Source: Betaproteobacteria bacterium (GTDB lineage: Bacteria > Pseudomonadota > Gammaproteobacteria > Burkholderiales > SG8-41). Taken from it: DNA of 64,000 bases. The notes under the pieces were generated by a model. The model did no database searches. It had not been told where the DNA came from and worked only from the letters and a program-made list of their open reading frames with translations. A program made the position numbers and the translations under genes. Of this stretch, positions 35,413-44,321 are shown one piece after another (position 1 is the first letter of the stretch; each line of letters opens with the position of its first letter). The stretch lies in the NCBI GenBank assembly GCA_028292435.1, contig JAQGMI010000135.1, positions 1 through 64,000 on the forward strand, written 5' to 3'.

Positions 35413-37721
35413 GGGTTAAGGATGACGCCGTACACGGGCGGCGAACCGGTATCCAGCGCGTCGCCGGAAATCGCGGATGCATCGACGCGGGTCACCGTGA
35501 TGTCCGATATTGCCGAGGCGGCCACGACTTCGAATGTAATCGCAGCCACGCTGCCCGTACCCTTAGCGCCTTGTTCGCCGGCACCCGTTAGTTCGACGCC
35601 AATTTGTCCGGAGCGCTGATTGATGTCGCGCGTAAAGGTGGACGTGACCTTTTGCTGCTTGAGCAGGCTGCCCTCGACCACTTCCACCGCCTTCAATGCT
35701 TCAGGATTGAAGCTGATCTGCATACCGAGGTTGCGCACTGCATCCTCTGCCTTCGCGACCAGCGTCAGCGTGAACCGCTCGCCCACCTTGGCCTGCGCCG
35801 GCCCCTCCCAGGTAAGCAGCAGCGGCTGACCGGATGCCGGTGCGGGTCGAGCAGGGCTTGCCGCCGGACGTGCAGTTTGCGGCGGCGGCGGAGCGCCGGT
35901 GCCCGACGACATGGCGACACTACCGGGCTGGCGCAGCACGATCGGCGCGCTGCGTATGCTCGTTTCCGTGCCGCTCCAGAACTCCATCAACTGCGCGTCC
36001 TGCTGGTTGGTCCTGCCGACGATGCGCGGGGTGATTGACAACACGATTTCGGTTTTCGCTTCGTTCTTGCCGCGCGTTCCGAATAAACGACCGAGCACCG
36101 GTAACTGCCCGAGGCCGGGAATCATATTGGCCGTGCGCGTGTCGTTGTCGCTGATAAGTCCCGCCAGTACCTGAGTCTCGCCGTCCTTCAAGCGCAGCAC
36201 GGTCGACGCGGTGCGGGTGCCGATCTGATAGGCGACCGTGCCCGAGACGGTGTTGGTCACCTGGCTCACGATGTTGCTCACTTCCATGCTGACCTTGATG
36301 CCGACTTCACCGTCCGCGTGTATGTCCGGTTCGACGTCGAGCTTGAGTCCGACGTCGATGTACGAAACGCTGCCGGTGACCACCGGCGCGCCGGTCGCGA
36401 CCGGCGTCACTGAGTTGGTCAATACCGGGACGCGGTCGCCGATCAGAATTTTCGCTTTCTCGTGATTGCGCACGCGCACGCGCGGGCTCGCGAGCAGATT
36501 GGCATTCGTGGTGTCGAGATGAGCGTTGAGCGTCAAGCTTGGAACCGGCGAGACCAGCAAATTGTTTCTGGCGGTGGCACTCGAATACGCTTCGCGCAGG
36601 GCGCCTACCGTAAAACCGCCGCTCGGCGTCGGCGGCGTCAAGGTGATCTGGTCCGGATACTGGATGCCGAGCTGGGAAAGCAGTTTGTGGGTGATTTCCA
36701 TCACTTCCACTTCAAGCATTATTTCGGGGTCCGCAATGTCCTGGTCCGCGATCAGCTTGGCTGCGAGGTCGATTGCATCCGGCGTATCGCGGACGATGAT
36801 CGAGTTCGTCTTCTCGTTGATGAAGATGTCGCGCGTTTTGAGGATCGTTTTCAGCATCGTCTGGACCAGCTTTACGTCGGCATTGACCAGGTGAAAGCTG
36901 CGGACTTTGAGCTCCTGATAATCCTTGTTCTTCGTTGGCACGTTCGGATAGACGAAAATCGTATTGTCCGAAAGTACTTTTTTCTCGAGCTGGTTCTGCA
37001 GCAGTATCAGGTTGATCGTGTCCTCGACCGAAGTTCCCTGCGCGAATATCGTCGTCTTGAGGTCGGCCCTGACATCCTTATCGAGGAGAATATTGATGCC
37101 GCTCGTTTTGGAAATCGACTCCAGTACCATCTTGAGATTCGCGTCGCGAAACTGCAGCGTCACCGGTTTGCGAAAGTTCGACGACAACGTCGGCGACACG
37201 CCGAGGTCTTTCGCCAGGCGTTCGTTAATTTGCCGCTGCAAATGGAGCGCCTTTGTGTTGTTGGGCCTTTCCAGGAACACCTCCTTTAGACGCGCAGATG
37301 CGGCTTCCGGATTGTTTTTCTTGAACAGCGCTTCTGCCGCGATGATAATTTGTGCGTGCCGGCGGTCGACCTCCAGCGCTTCAAGTCCGGATTGAGCCCT
37401 GCCGTTAGCAGGGTCCACGCGCAACGCCTGCCTGTACGCTTGCTCGGCGAAATCGAACCGCTCTGCCATCCGCGCGTCGTTGCCGTTGCTGATGTAACGG
37501 TTGACAGCCCTCTCGCGCGCCAGCGCGAAATCTTTGCGATATTCCAGATCGCCGGGCGCGCGGCGGGCGGCCTCGCTCAGCTTCGCTACGCCTTCCTCGT
37601 ACCTGCCCTGATCCATTAACGCCATGCCTTCGCGGTGGGAAACCTGGGCGGCGCAGCCCGCCAACACCAGCAACGCGAAGGCGCAGGACAGACAACGGTT
37701 CATGCTGAATTGGTTGGACAT
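35409..37721 (-). CDS. gspD: T2SS secretin with N-terminal TPR-like region and C-terminal cohesin-like domain
   Basis: The ATG at 37721 begins a lipoprotein signal (MNRCLSCAFALLVLAGCAA) and is preferred; the frame is open to 37790. The product is 770 residues. Residues about 25-170 are TPR-like helices (LSEAARRAPGDLEYRKDFAL, AEQAYRQALRVDPANGRAQ). The N0/STN domain starts near 200 (TSGINILLDKDV), followed by N1 (SFHLVNADVKLVQTMLKTIL). The secretin barrel covers about 430-570 (VPVLTNSVTPVATG, ETQVLAGLISDNDTRTANMI, ITPRIVG). After a Pro/Ala linker, residues about 630-750 resemble a cohesin domain (VGERFTLTLVAKAEDAVRNL, ISFNPEALKAVEV). The secretin forms the outer-membrane gate. The extra domain would sit at the far C-terminus. 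Confidence 0.9.
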   Translation of the reverse strand: MSNQFSMNRCLSCAFALLVLAGCAAQVSHREGMALMDQGRYEEGVAKLSEAARRAPGDLEYRKDFALARERAVNRYISNGNDARMAERFDFAEQAYRQALRVDPANGRAQSGLEALEVDRRHAQIIIAAEALFKKNNPEAASARLKEVFLERPNNTKALHLQRQINERLAKDLGVSPTLSSNFRKPVTLQFRDANLKMVLESISKTSGINILLDKDVRADLKTTIFAQGTSVEDTINLILLQNQLEKKVLSDNTIFVYPNVPTKNKDYQELKVRSFHLVNADVKLVQTMLKTILKTRDIFINEKTNSIIVRDTPDAIDLAAKLIADQDIADPEIMLEVEVMEITHKLLSQLGIQYPDQITLTPPTPSGGFTVGALREAYSSATARNNLLVSPVPSLTLNAHLDTTNANLLASPRVRVRNHEKAKILIGDRVPVLTNSVTPVATGAPVVTGSVSYIDVGLKLDVEPDIHADGEVGIKVSMEVSNIVSQVTNTVSGTVAYQIGTRTASTVLRLKDGETQVLAGLISDNDTRTANMIPGLGQLPVLGRLFGTRGKNEAKTEIVLSITPRIVGRTNQQDAQLMEFWSGTETSIRSAPIVLRQPGSVAMSSGTGAPPPPQTARPAASPARPAPASGQPLLLTWEGPAQAKVGERFTLTLVAKAEDAVRNLGMQISFNPEALKAVEVVEGSLLKQQKVTSTFTRDINQRSGQIGVELTGAGEQGAKGTGSVAAITFEVVAASAISDITVTRVDASAISGDALDTGSPPVYGVILNP

Positions 37722-37786
37722 AAACGGTCCTGCCTTCCATAAAGCAAAGCGGGTAGCGATGCCGGGTTGCGGATGAAGACGGTTTT

Positions 37787-38293
37787 TCATCCGGCGCCTC
37801 CAATTTCGAGGAATTGTTTGATGTTGAGCGGCAGATACGTAAGGGTTAGCTTTACGCCGGCGACGCTGTCTATCCGGTACGTGTTATCGATGACGTCGCC
37901 GACGCTCACCGTCAAAATGCGGTTGGCCCGCACCAGAAAAAAAACTGGCTTGTCGGCTTCCTGATAACGGCCGAGGTAGGTGAACGGCAGCGGCGGCGCC
38001 GTCGGCGGCGGTGGCGGTACGGGCTTTGGCGCCGGCGGCGGTGGCGGCGGCACGTACCATGACTTCCCGGCGAACAGATTGGGCGGCTCGTCGGCATTTT
38101 CGCCACGCCGCATCGGCACGACATCGGCCTCGGTGGGAGCCGCCTTTGCTTCGATTCGCGGTTTGAGCGACGGCGCGCCGCCTTCATTTACCACGGCATG
38201 GTCCTCGACCGTATTGCCCGCGGTAGCAGCGAGGAAAAACAGCGCCGGCACGACAGCGAGCAGCGCGCATTCGCGTTTGTTGGGCCGCCTCAC
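37787..38293 (-). CDS. GspC/PilP-like secretion system protein
   Basis: The product is 168 residues with one N-terminal transmembrane segment (CALLAVVPALFFLAATAGN). A periplasmic linker contains a polyproline run and alternating Pro/Ala (residues about 80-105). The C-terminal beta domain (FTYLGRYQEADKPVFFLV, ILTVSVGDVIDNTYRIDSVA) is like PilP or the HR domain of GspC, which contacts the secretin N0 domain. It sits just upstream of the secretin and overlaps the PilO-like gene by 4 bp. By position and fold it links the inner-membrane platform to the secretin. Confidence 0.72.
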   Translation of the reverse strand: MRRPNKRECALLAVVPALFFLAATAGNTVEDHAVVNEGGAPSLKPRIEAKAAPTEADVVPMRRGENADEPPNLFAGKSWYVPPPPPPAPKPVPPPPPTAPPLPFTYLGRYQEADKPVFFLVRANRILTVSVGDVIDNTYRIDSVAGVKLTLTYLPLNIKQFLEIGGAG

Positions 38294-38832
38294 GCACGCC
38301 GCCCGAGAAACACGACGAACCTGATCCTGGCTTCGACTGTCGTATCACCGACTTTTTTCCGCTCGAACTGGATACCGTTGAGCGCAAGCGCAGGCACGCC
38401 GCTCAATGCTCCGGCTACAAACTTGCGGATTTGCGGGTATGTACCCTTCACTGGGAAAGTAATTTGAAAGCGGGTCAGCTTGCCGGCAGTGTCCTTGACG
38501 ACCCGGTAGTCGCCTTGCTCAAGTTGCAGCGACTGCGCTTCGGCAATGCCGAAAATCTTTTCAAGGACGTCGGGTAATGTCGCCGGCGAAGGAAAAAAAG
38601 CGTAAAACGCGGTGATCTTGTCCGCCGGCGCTTTCTTTTTTTCAATGCCGGCGGAATTTACCTGCTGCCGCTGCAGCACAAGCTCGCGCTGCATATCCGC
38701 AAGCTGGCTTCGTTCGGAACGGATCGCCGAGAAATAAAATGCTCCCGCAAAAACGAGCAAGCCGACCCCGACGGCGCCTTGCCAGCCAGCGCTCGCCAGG
38801 CGTCCGTTATGCGAACCGCCGAGCCGTTTCAT
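38290..38832 (-). CDS. PilO/GspM-like inner-membrane protein
   Basis: The product is 180 residues. A transmembrane helix (AVGVGLLVFAGAFYFSAI) is followed by a coiled coil (RSERSQLADMQRELVLQRQQ). A ferredoxin-like periplasmic domain follows, with FFPSPATLPDVLEKIFGIAE and FPVKGTYPQIRKFVAGAL, which is the PilO pattern. With the PilN- and PilM/GspL-like proteins it would build the inner-membrane platform around GspE and GspF. The start overlaps no neighbour; 19 bp separate it from the PilN-like gene. Confidence 0.8.
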   Translation of the reverse strand: MKRLGGSHNGRLASAGWQGAVGVGLLVFAGAFYFSAIRSERSQLADMQRELVLQRQQVNSAGIEKKKAPADKITAFYAFFPSPATLPDVLEKIFGIAEAQSLQLEQGDYRVVKDTAGKLTRFQITFPVKGTYPQIRKFVAGALSGVPALALNGIQFERKKVGDTTVEARIRFVVFLGRRA

Positions 38833-38851
38833 CTTGAAGTTCCGATGGCCG

Positions 38852-39379
38852 TCATTTGCGCACCGGCCAGTTCGAGCTCAACATGAACCGCACGGGGTGC
38901 TGCGGGTCCTGCTGCTGGAATGCATGGCTTACCATGTAGATATCGGCGAGCTTCGAGCGCATCTCGAGCGCGCGAGCGTAGTCAAGCATTCCCTTGGTAT
39001 TCTTTGCTTCGGCCGATATCTTGATGCGGCCGTTTTCGGCATCCGACTCGATGCTGAGCAAAGCAACACTCTCGCCGTCGGCCGACTCGACACTCGCGAA
39101 AAGCTCGTCCCACGGCAGATCAAGCTGCGTGACTACGTCGTTCGCATATTTCGTCTCGAGTTCGTAATTTTGCAGCTCGGTCGCGGAGCGATTAACCACC
39201 GCCGGCTTGTGCGAGTCGGCTCTACGCAATGCGGGCTCGACGCTGCTGATTTCGATCATGAGCCGCTGATACTCGACGCCTGCCCCGGCGACGCCCACCA
39301 GGCCGGCACCCAGCACGATCAGGCCGGCCCATCGCATGTTCCAGCGCGGGCGGCGAAAATCAAGATCCAGTGCGTGCAT
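38852..39379 (-). CDS. PilN/GspL-C-like inner-membrane protein
   Basis: The product is 175 residues. It begins with a short cytoplasmic tail (DLDFRRPRWNMRW) that in PilN proteins binds PilM. One transmembrane helix follows (WAGLIVLGAGLVGVAGAGV), then a coiled coil, then a ferredoxin-like periplasmic domain (LLSIESDAENGRIKISAEAK, MLDYARALEMRSKLADIYMV). It is 3 bp from the PilM/GspL-like gene upstream. The T2SS thus has the split PilM + PilN form instead of a single GspL. Confidence 0.8.
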   Translation of the reverse strand: MHALDLDFRRPRWNMRWAGLIVLGAGLVGVAGAGVEYQRLMIEISSVEPALRRADSHKPAVVNRSATELQNYELETKYANDVVTQLDLPWDELFASVESADGESVALLSIESDAENGRIKISAEAKNTKGMLDYARALEMRSKLADIYMVSHAFQQQDPQHPVRFMLSSNWPVRK

Positions 39380-39382
39380 GGA

Positions 39383-40213
39383 CTATGGCCTCAGTGCAAT
39401 TGAATAAGCGGCGTCAGCACCGGGATCCATGCCGGGCAGGAGCGACGGCACGAGATTTTTGAATTGCCATTGACCGGCATCGTGCGTCGCGGGATCCGTC
39501 CCATCGGCAGCAAAAATCCAGACGTCGTTGCATGCGGTGCCGGACTCGACCAGGCAAGTCTCCCGCTTCAGCACTGTCGGAAGCGCGGCGAGCCAGGCTG
39601 CGCCGACTTTGACCGTGCGCACGCTTAGCCATTGGCCGTCGCCGAGCAAAGCGACACAAAGGAGACCGGGCTCAACTGTCACGAACCAACACGGCTTGCC
39701 GTTGAATCGCGCGCGCCACCGATTGAAGCTCGCCATCAGATACGGCTGCAATGAGCAATAGCGCGTACCGAGCGGCGCCATCACCCGCTCCAGCGCGTCG
39801 ATCAATTGCGGGGCGGCCGCGCACGCCAGTCGCGATCTATCCGGGCGCTTCGCGCTGAGCCTGAGTTCCCAGTGTTCCGCATCGGCGCCGTGTACGCGCG
39901 CGAAGCAATGGCGGGCGAACGCCAGCTCCTCCTCTTCGCTGCCGAGCGCGTTGCTCCACGGCACGAGCGCATAATGCATAAAGCTGCTCGACAGGACGAG
40001 CGAAACTTCTGCCCCCGCCAATTCGCCGGCCGCAATCTTTTGTGCCAATGCATCGATTGCAGGCTGCCACCGCGGCGAGTCCTCCGGCGGAGGCGGCAGC
40101 ATGACAGTCTCTTTTTGCTGCAATTGGCGGCGCCAGCCGCTGCTCGCGCGAGCGATGACGAGCCGATCCGCCAACAGCGCGATACCGATTTGATCAGGCC
40201 ACGAACGTAACAC
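39383..40213 (-). CDS. PilM/GspL-like cytoplasmic platform protein
   Basis: The start is taken as GTG at 40213, with GGAG seven bases upstream, inside the last 20 bases of gspE; the longer frame to 40426 is an artefact. The product is 276 residues. It resembles the actin-like cytoplasmic domain of GspL/PilM in diverged form: IGIALLADRLVIARASSG at the start, SSFMHYALVPWSNALGSEEE, and WFVTVEPGLLCVALLGDGQW. Clear ATP-binding signatures are not visible. The overlap with gspE implies coupled translation, fitting direct binding of GspL-type proteins to the GspE ATPase. Confidence 0.75.
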   Translation of the reverse strand: MLRSWPDQIGIALLADRLVIARASSGWRRQLQQKETVMLPPPPEDSPRWQPAIDALAQKIAAGELAGAEVSLVLSSSFMHYALVPWSNALGSEEEELAFARHCFARVHGADAEHWELRLSAKRPDRSRLACAAAPQLIDALERVMAPLGTRYCSLQPYLMASFNRWRARFNGKPCWFVTVEPGLLCVALLGDGQWLSVRTVKVGAAWLAALPTVLKRETCLVESGTACNDVWIFAADGTDPATHDAGQWQFKNLVPSLLPGMDPGADAAYSIALRP

Positions 40214-41918
40214 GATTGATCTCCTGCAAAGTCGTCTCGCCATTGCGTACCAGTTCAACGGCGGCGTCGCGCAACAGACGCGTCCCGTGCCTGACGGCAG
40301 CTTCGCGAATGCGCCGCATCGGTTCGCGCGCCACGATAAGTTCTCGAATCTCGTCATTGAGACAAAGAATCTCGCCGATGGCGCGCCGTCCCTTGAAGCC
40401 GGTGCCCCGGCATTGTCCGCAGCCACGGCCGCCGCGGAACACGAAATCCCTGACCTGCACCTCGGCTAATCCGGAATCGTTTATCACCTGGCTGTCGGGC
40501 TGCTCGTCGACCACACAGTGCGTGCAGTTAACGCGCACCAGGCGCTGCGCGAGTATTCCGTTCATGGCGGACACGAAGCTGTATGGATCCACCCCCATAT
40601 GCACGAAGCGGCCGATGACGTCGAACACGTTGTTTGCGTGCACCGTCGTGAATACGAGATGCCCGGTTAGCGCCGACTGCACGGCGATCTGCGCGGTCTC
40701 GGCATCGCGGATTTCGCCCACCATGATCTTGTCCGGATCATGGCGCAGGATGGAACGCAGGCCGCGCGCGAAAGTCAGCTGCTTCTTTTCATTGACCGGG
40801 ATCTGCAGAACACCGGGCAACTGATATTCGACCGGATCTTCAATCGTGATGATTTTGTCCTGGCCGTTATTGATCTCGCTGATCGCTGCGTATAGCGTCG
40901 TCGTCTTGCCGCTGCCGGTGGGTCCGGTCACGAGCACCATGCCATACGGTTCGCGCGACAACGCGCGCACTTGCGCCACGCTTACGTCGTCGAAGCCAAG
41001 ATAGTCCAGACGCAAGCCCTTAAGCTGGTCGCTCAACGCCTGCTTGTCGAGGATGCGCACGACGGCGTCTTCGCCGATGATGCTCGGCATGATCGAGACG
41101 CGGCAATCGACTTCGCGGCCGCGGACGCCGATCTTGAACCGGCCGTCCTGCGGCACTCGCCGCTCGGCGATATCGAGTTCGGACATGACCTTGATGCGCG
41201 AAATCACCTGCTCCGCGAGCTCGGTCCCCGCCATCGAGCCGGCCATCGTCAGCACGCCATCGACGCGGTACTTGATCACCAGCCCGCCGGCGTTGCTCTC
41301 GAGATGAATATCGCTCGCCCCGAGCTTGAAGGCGTCGTACAACGTCGAATGCACGAGCTTGACGACCTGGCTCGTGTCTTCGCGGATCATCTTGAACGAC
41401 AAGTCCTCGACCGGCGCGCCGTCGTGCACCGACTTCGCAGCGTCGGGAATCACGCTGTCGATCGCGCGCAGCGTCTCTTCGTAGCGCGCAAGGTAAGCAG
41501 CAAGGTCGGCGTGATGCACAAGACAAATCGTAAACTCCGCTGCAATCCGCGCTTGCGTCCAATCATGCAGATCGCGGACAAACGGATCGCTGACCGCAAG
41601 CATCAGCTTGCCCTCGCTCGCTCGAAACAGAACGCAGCCGCGCTCGAGCGCGAGCGCGAAAGGCAGGATGTCGAAGACCGGCTCGAGCGCATGCAGTTCG
41701 TCCATCGCAAGCGCGGGATAGTCGAACGTGCAGGCGAGCACGCGCGTGAATTCATCGTGCGCGAGTCCGCTGCGTTCTTCGAGCACTTCGACGACGCGCC
41801 GCTGCGATCCCGCGGACAAGGTCCGCGCCTCGTGGATGCTGGCGATGGCAAACGTCGAGATGCGTTCGTCGGCCGCGTCCGCCGCCGCCAGCATGCCGCT
41901 TTGCGCCGGTGCGTTCAT
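40194..41918 (-). CDS. gspE: T2SS ATPase GspE
   Basis: The product is 574 residues. The N1E-like domain covers about 1-150. Walker A GPTGSGKTTT is near residue 333, preceded by the Asp/His boxes. EIRDAETAQIAVQSALTGH carries Walker B and His-box residues. A tetracysteine zinc loop (VNCTHC ... GCGQCRGTG) lies at about 465-503, which is typical of GspE/PilB. It powers pseudopilus assembly from the cytoplasmic face. Its start overlaps the stop of gspF (ATGA). Confidence 0.95.
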   Translation of the reverse strand: MNAPAQSGMLAAADAADERISTFAIASIHEARTLSAGSQRRVVEVLEERSGLAHDEFTRVLACTFDYPALAMDELHALEPVFDILPFALALERGCVLFRASEGKLMLAVSDPFVRDLHDWTQARIAAEFTICLVHHADLAAYLARYEETLRAIDSVIPDAAKSVHDGAPVEDLSFKMIREDTSQVVKLVHSTLYDAFKLGASDIHLESNAGGLVIKYRVDGVLTMAGSMAGTELAEQVISRIKVMSELDIAERRVPQDGRFKIGVRGREVDCRVSIMPSIIGEDAVVRILDKQALSDQLKGLRLDYLGFDDVSVAQVRALSREPYGMVLVTGPTGSGKTTTLYAAISEINNGQDKIITIEDPVEYQLPGVLQIPVNEKKQLTFARGLRSILRHDPDKIMVGEIRDAETAQIAVQSALTGHLVFTTVHANNVFDVIGRFVHMGVDPYSFVSAMNGILAQRLVRVNCTHCVVDEQPDSQVINDSGLAEVQVRDFVFRGGRGCGQCRGTGFKGRRAIGEILCLNDEIRELIVAREPMRRIREAAVRHGTRLLRDAAVELVRNGETTLQEINRVTFVA

Positions 41919-43105
41919 TGCAGGCTCCCGGCGAGTTCAAAGATCGGCAAGTACATCAGAATCACTATGAAGCCGATCGCCAGGCCGATAAAAGCCATCA
42001 GCAGGGGCTCGAATATGCGGGTGAACCAGTCGACCCACCGCGCCATTTCTTCATCGTGGAACGAGGCAATGCGCTCCATCATCTCGCCCATCTGTCCGGT
42101 GCGTTCGCCGACGCGCAGCATGCGCAAGGCAACCGGCGTTGTCAGCGCATGCGCTTCCATCGCGAACGAGATCGACCTGCCCTCGGAGATTTTTCTGGCG
42201 GCGGCCTCAAGCTGCACGCGCAGCCCCGGCTGCAACAAGTCGGCAACCATTTTTACCGCCTGCCCGACTGCCGTTCCGCCTTTGAGCAGCATTCCAAGCG
42301 TGCGGTAAAAACGCGCAAGCTGGTAGATCCGCATCCTGGCGCCGGCGGCAGGTATCTGCCACACCCGCTGCATCATCCAGACCTTCGCTGCCGGCCGGCT
42401 GAGGAGATAGAAAGTCGCCAGCGCGACCACCGTCACCGCGCCGAGTACGAGCAATCCATGTGCCTGCAGCAGTTTTCCCCAGCGCAACAGCAATTGCGAC
42501 AGCAGCGGCAGATTGGTGCCGATGTCTTCGTAGATGCGGCTGAACCGCGGGACCACGTAGATCATGAGGAAAGCCATGACGAGCACCCCCGCGCCCATGA
42601 GCAGCAGTGGATAGATCGAGGCGCTAAGCACCTTTTTGCGCACGATGTCGACCTGCGTCTGATAGGCCACATAGCGTGTCAGTGCCTCGCTCAAATCGCC
42701 CGTCCGCTCACTTGCGCGCACGGTCGAAACATAGAGCGGCGGAAACACTTCCGGCAAATTCTGCAGCGCATACGAGAGCGACCGGCCTTCGTAGAGCTGC
42801 GCGAGAATTTGCTTAAGGTTCTTTTTGGCGTCGGGACGGATTTCTTTTTCGGCGAGCGTTTCGATGCCGTCGACAATCGTGAGGCCGGCGTTCAACAGCG
42901 CGAGTAGTTCCTGGCTGAACAGCAAGAGCGGAAAATGCGAGCGGCGGGTGCGCGTCCATGCGCGCCACGACTGCTTGCCCCTGATCGAAAGGACCTTGAA
43001 ACCCTGCGTTGCCGCCTGAGCGCGCGCGTCCTCTTCGTCGACCGCCTCGAGACTCAGTGCGTGCACGTCGTTGACGCTGCGCAATGCTTTAACTTCGAAA
43101 TACAC
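41915..43105 (-). CDS. gspF: T2SS inner-membrane platform protein GspF
   Basis: The product is 396 residues. It has the two GspF repeats, each with a cytoplasmic helical bundle (QELLALLNAGLTIVDGIETL; RFYRTLGMLLKGGTAVGQAV) and the SERTGDLSEAL / GERTGQMGEMM signature. Three transmembrane helices are visible at about 172-192, 222-240 and 370-390. It anchors the assembly ATPase. It lies 12 bp after gspG and overlaps gspE. Confidence 0.95.
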   Translation of the reverse strand: MYFEVKALRSVNDVHALSLEAVDEEDARAQAATQGFKVLSIRGKQSWRAWTRTRRSHFPLLLFSQELLALLNAGLTIVDGIETLAEKEIRPDAKKNLKQILAQLYEGRSLSYALQNLPEVFPPLYVSTVRASERTGDLSEALTRYVAYQTQVDIVRKKVLSASIYPLLLMGAGVLVMAFLMIYVVPRFSRIYEDIGTNLPLLSQLLLRWGKLLQAHGLLVLGAVTVVALATFYLLSRPAAKVWMMQRVWQIPAAGARMRIYQLARFYRTLGMLLKGGTAVGQAVKMVADLLQPGLRVQLEAAARKISEGRSISFAMEAHALTTPVALRMLRVGERTGQMGEMMERIASFHDEEMARWVDWFTRIFEPLLMAFIGLAIGFIVILMYLPIFELAGSLQ

Positions 43106-43117
43106 GTCGCACCGTCC

Positions 43118-43561
43118 TCACCAGTTGGTGATATCTGCAGCGTCGTCCGCGCCGCCCGGCTGGCCATCTTTGCCATACGAGAGCAGGTCGAATTCGCTGT
43201 GCTGGCCCGGTATCCGGTACACGTAAGCATTGCCCCAGGGATCTGCCGGTACATTTTTCTTGAGGTACGGCCCGTCCCACTTCGATTCGGCGGCCGGTCG
43301 CACGACCAACGCTGCGAGATTCTGTTCCATCGTCGGGTAATGGCCGGTATCAAGGTGGAATTGGTCGAGCGCTTTTTCGAGCGCATCGATCTGGGCGCGC
43401 GCCGTCTTCACCTGCGACTTGCCGACCTGGGCGAAATAGCGCGGTCCCACGTAGCCGGCGAGCAGGCCGATGATCACCATGACGACGAGCAGTTCGAGTA
43501 GAGTAAAACCCTCTGCGCGGCCCGTATGCGCCGCGCGATGCATTAGCGCTTGGGGTTTCAT
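43118..43561 (-). CDS. gspG: Major pseudopilin GspG
   Basis: The ATG at 43561 with GGGAAGGA immediately upstream gives 147 residues; the open frame to 43663 lacks support. The prepilin site is GRAEGFTLLELLVVMVIIG with Glu5. The GspG fold is well kept (DALEKALDQFHLDTGHYPTM, GPYLKKNVPADPWGNAYVYR, SYGKDGQPGGADDAADITNW), including the Asp-rich calcium loop at the end. It heads the minus-strand T2SS operon. The 234 bases upstream to the next gene must hold the promoter, but no clear element was recognised. Confidence 0.95.
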   Translation of the reverse strand: MKPQALMHRAAHTGRAEGFTLLELLVVMVIIGLLAGYVGPRYFAQVGKSQVKTARAQIDALEKALDQFHLDTGHYPTMEQNLAALVVRPAAESKWDGPYLKKNVPADPWGNAYVYRIPGQHSEFDLLSYGKDGQPGGADDAADITNW

Positions 43562-43795
43562 CTTTCCTTCCCGGTCGCCGGCGCCTTCACCAGCCCAACT
43601 ACGCATGACAGTCATCGTGTTGCCCGCTTCGATTGAGATGTTGCGTAATCTAACGGTCAGCAATCACGTAGTCAGTACTCAATGAGCCGTATATCCGGCT
43701 ACTGCGAACACCCAATTCACCGATACAGGAAAAAATTGCGCGGGCCGGCGTTTTTCGAATCGAAGCGGACGCTGGCGGAGCAATCCATCCGGATC

Positions 43796-44128
43796 TCAGT
43801 CATCGAGTGCCGGCGGTTCCGGTTGCTCGACGTAGTTGCCGCCGTGGAAAAAATGATTCCTGCGCGGCGGATATGGAACAGCCCTGCCCTTTTGCAGCAG
43901 ATTGATGATGACATTACAGCCGCATTGCGAATCGCCGAGATTGCGCGCGAGGATCTGCGCGTCTTCAACAGTAGACACTTTGAGCGCCGCCGCGCCGTAG
44001 GAGCTGCGCTCATCGGGGACGACGACTCTCAAGGTCAAGAGCGCAGTGACTCCCAACGAAGAGCAATGGTCGGCAACGATATCTTTCAGCTGTCTTTCCG
44101 ATAAGTCGCGCATGTCGATGCTTAGCAT
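43796..44128 (-). CDS. Small hypothetical protein with RRM-like pattern
   Basis: The product is 110 residues; AAGGA lies nine bases before the ATG. The predicted order of strands and helices is beta-alpha-beta-beta-alpha-beta: LSERQLKDIVADHC as helix, TALLTLRVVVP as strand, GAAALKVSTVEDAQILARN as strand then helix, GCNVIINLL as strand. This matches a small RNA recognition motif, although the RNP aromatic residues are not obvious. The tail (residues 83-110) is Pro/His/Asn-rich. It lies alone upstream of the T2SS operon. A TTTTCCCC-N7-GGGGGG element lies at 44196-44216, about 75 bases upstream. Confidence 0.55.
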   Translation of the reverse strand: MLSIDMRDLSERQLKDIVADHCSSLGVTALLTLRVVVPDERSSYGAAALKVSTVEDAQILARNLGDSQCGCNVIINLLQKGRAVPYPPRRNHFFHGGNYVEQPEPPALDD

Positions 44129-44268
44129 TGGCCGGTTCCTTGGTCGTCGTCGGATGCTGTATTGTTGGTTGGCCGTGCAAGCAATCCCATACAGATTTTC
44201 CCCAGTTCATGGGGGGCGGTTTCGATCGATCCAGGAAGACACTCGCCGCACTCAAAAAACGCAGTGCG

Positions 44269-44300
44269 AAAAAAACCCGGGCGAAATGCCACCGCCCGGG
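44269..44300 (-). terminator. Rho-independent terminator of the beta-propeller gene
   Basis: On the minus strand CCCGGGCG pairs perfectly with CGCCCGGG across a nine-base loop, followed directly by seven Ts. It begins about 20 bases after the stop codon of the secreted propeller gene. Confidence 0.9.
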
Positions 44301-44321
44301 CCCACGCCAGCGCGGCGTGCA

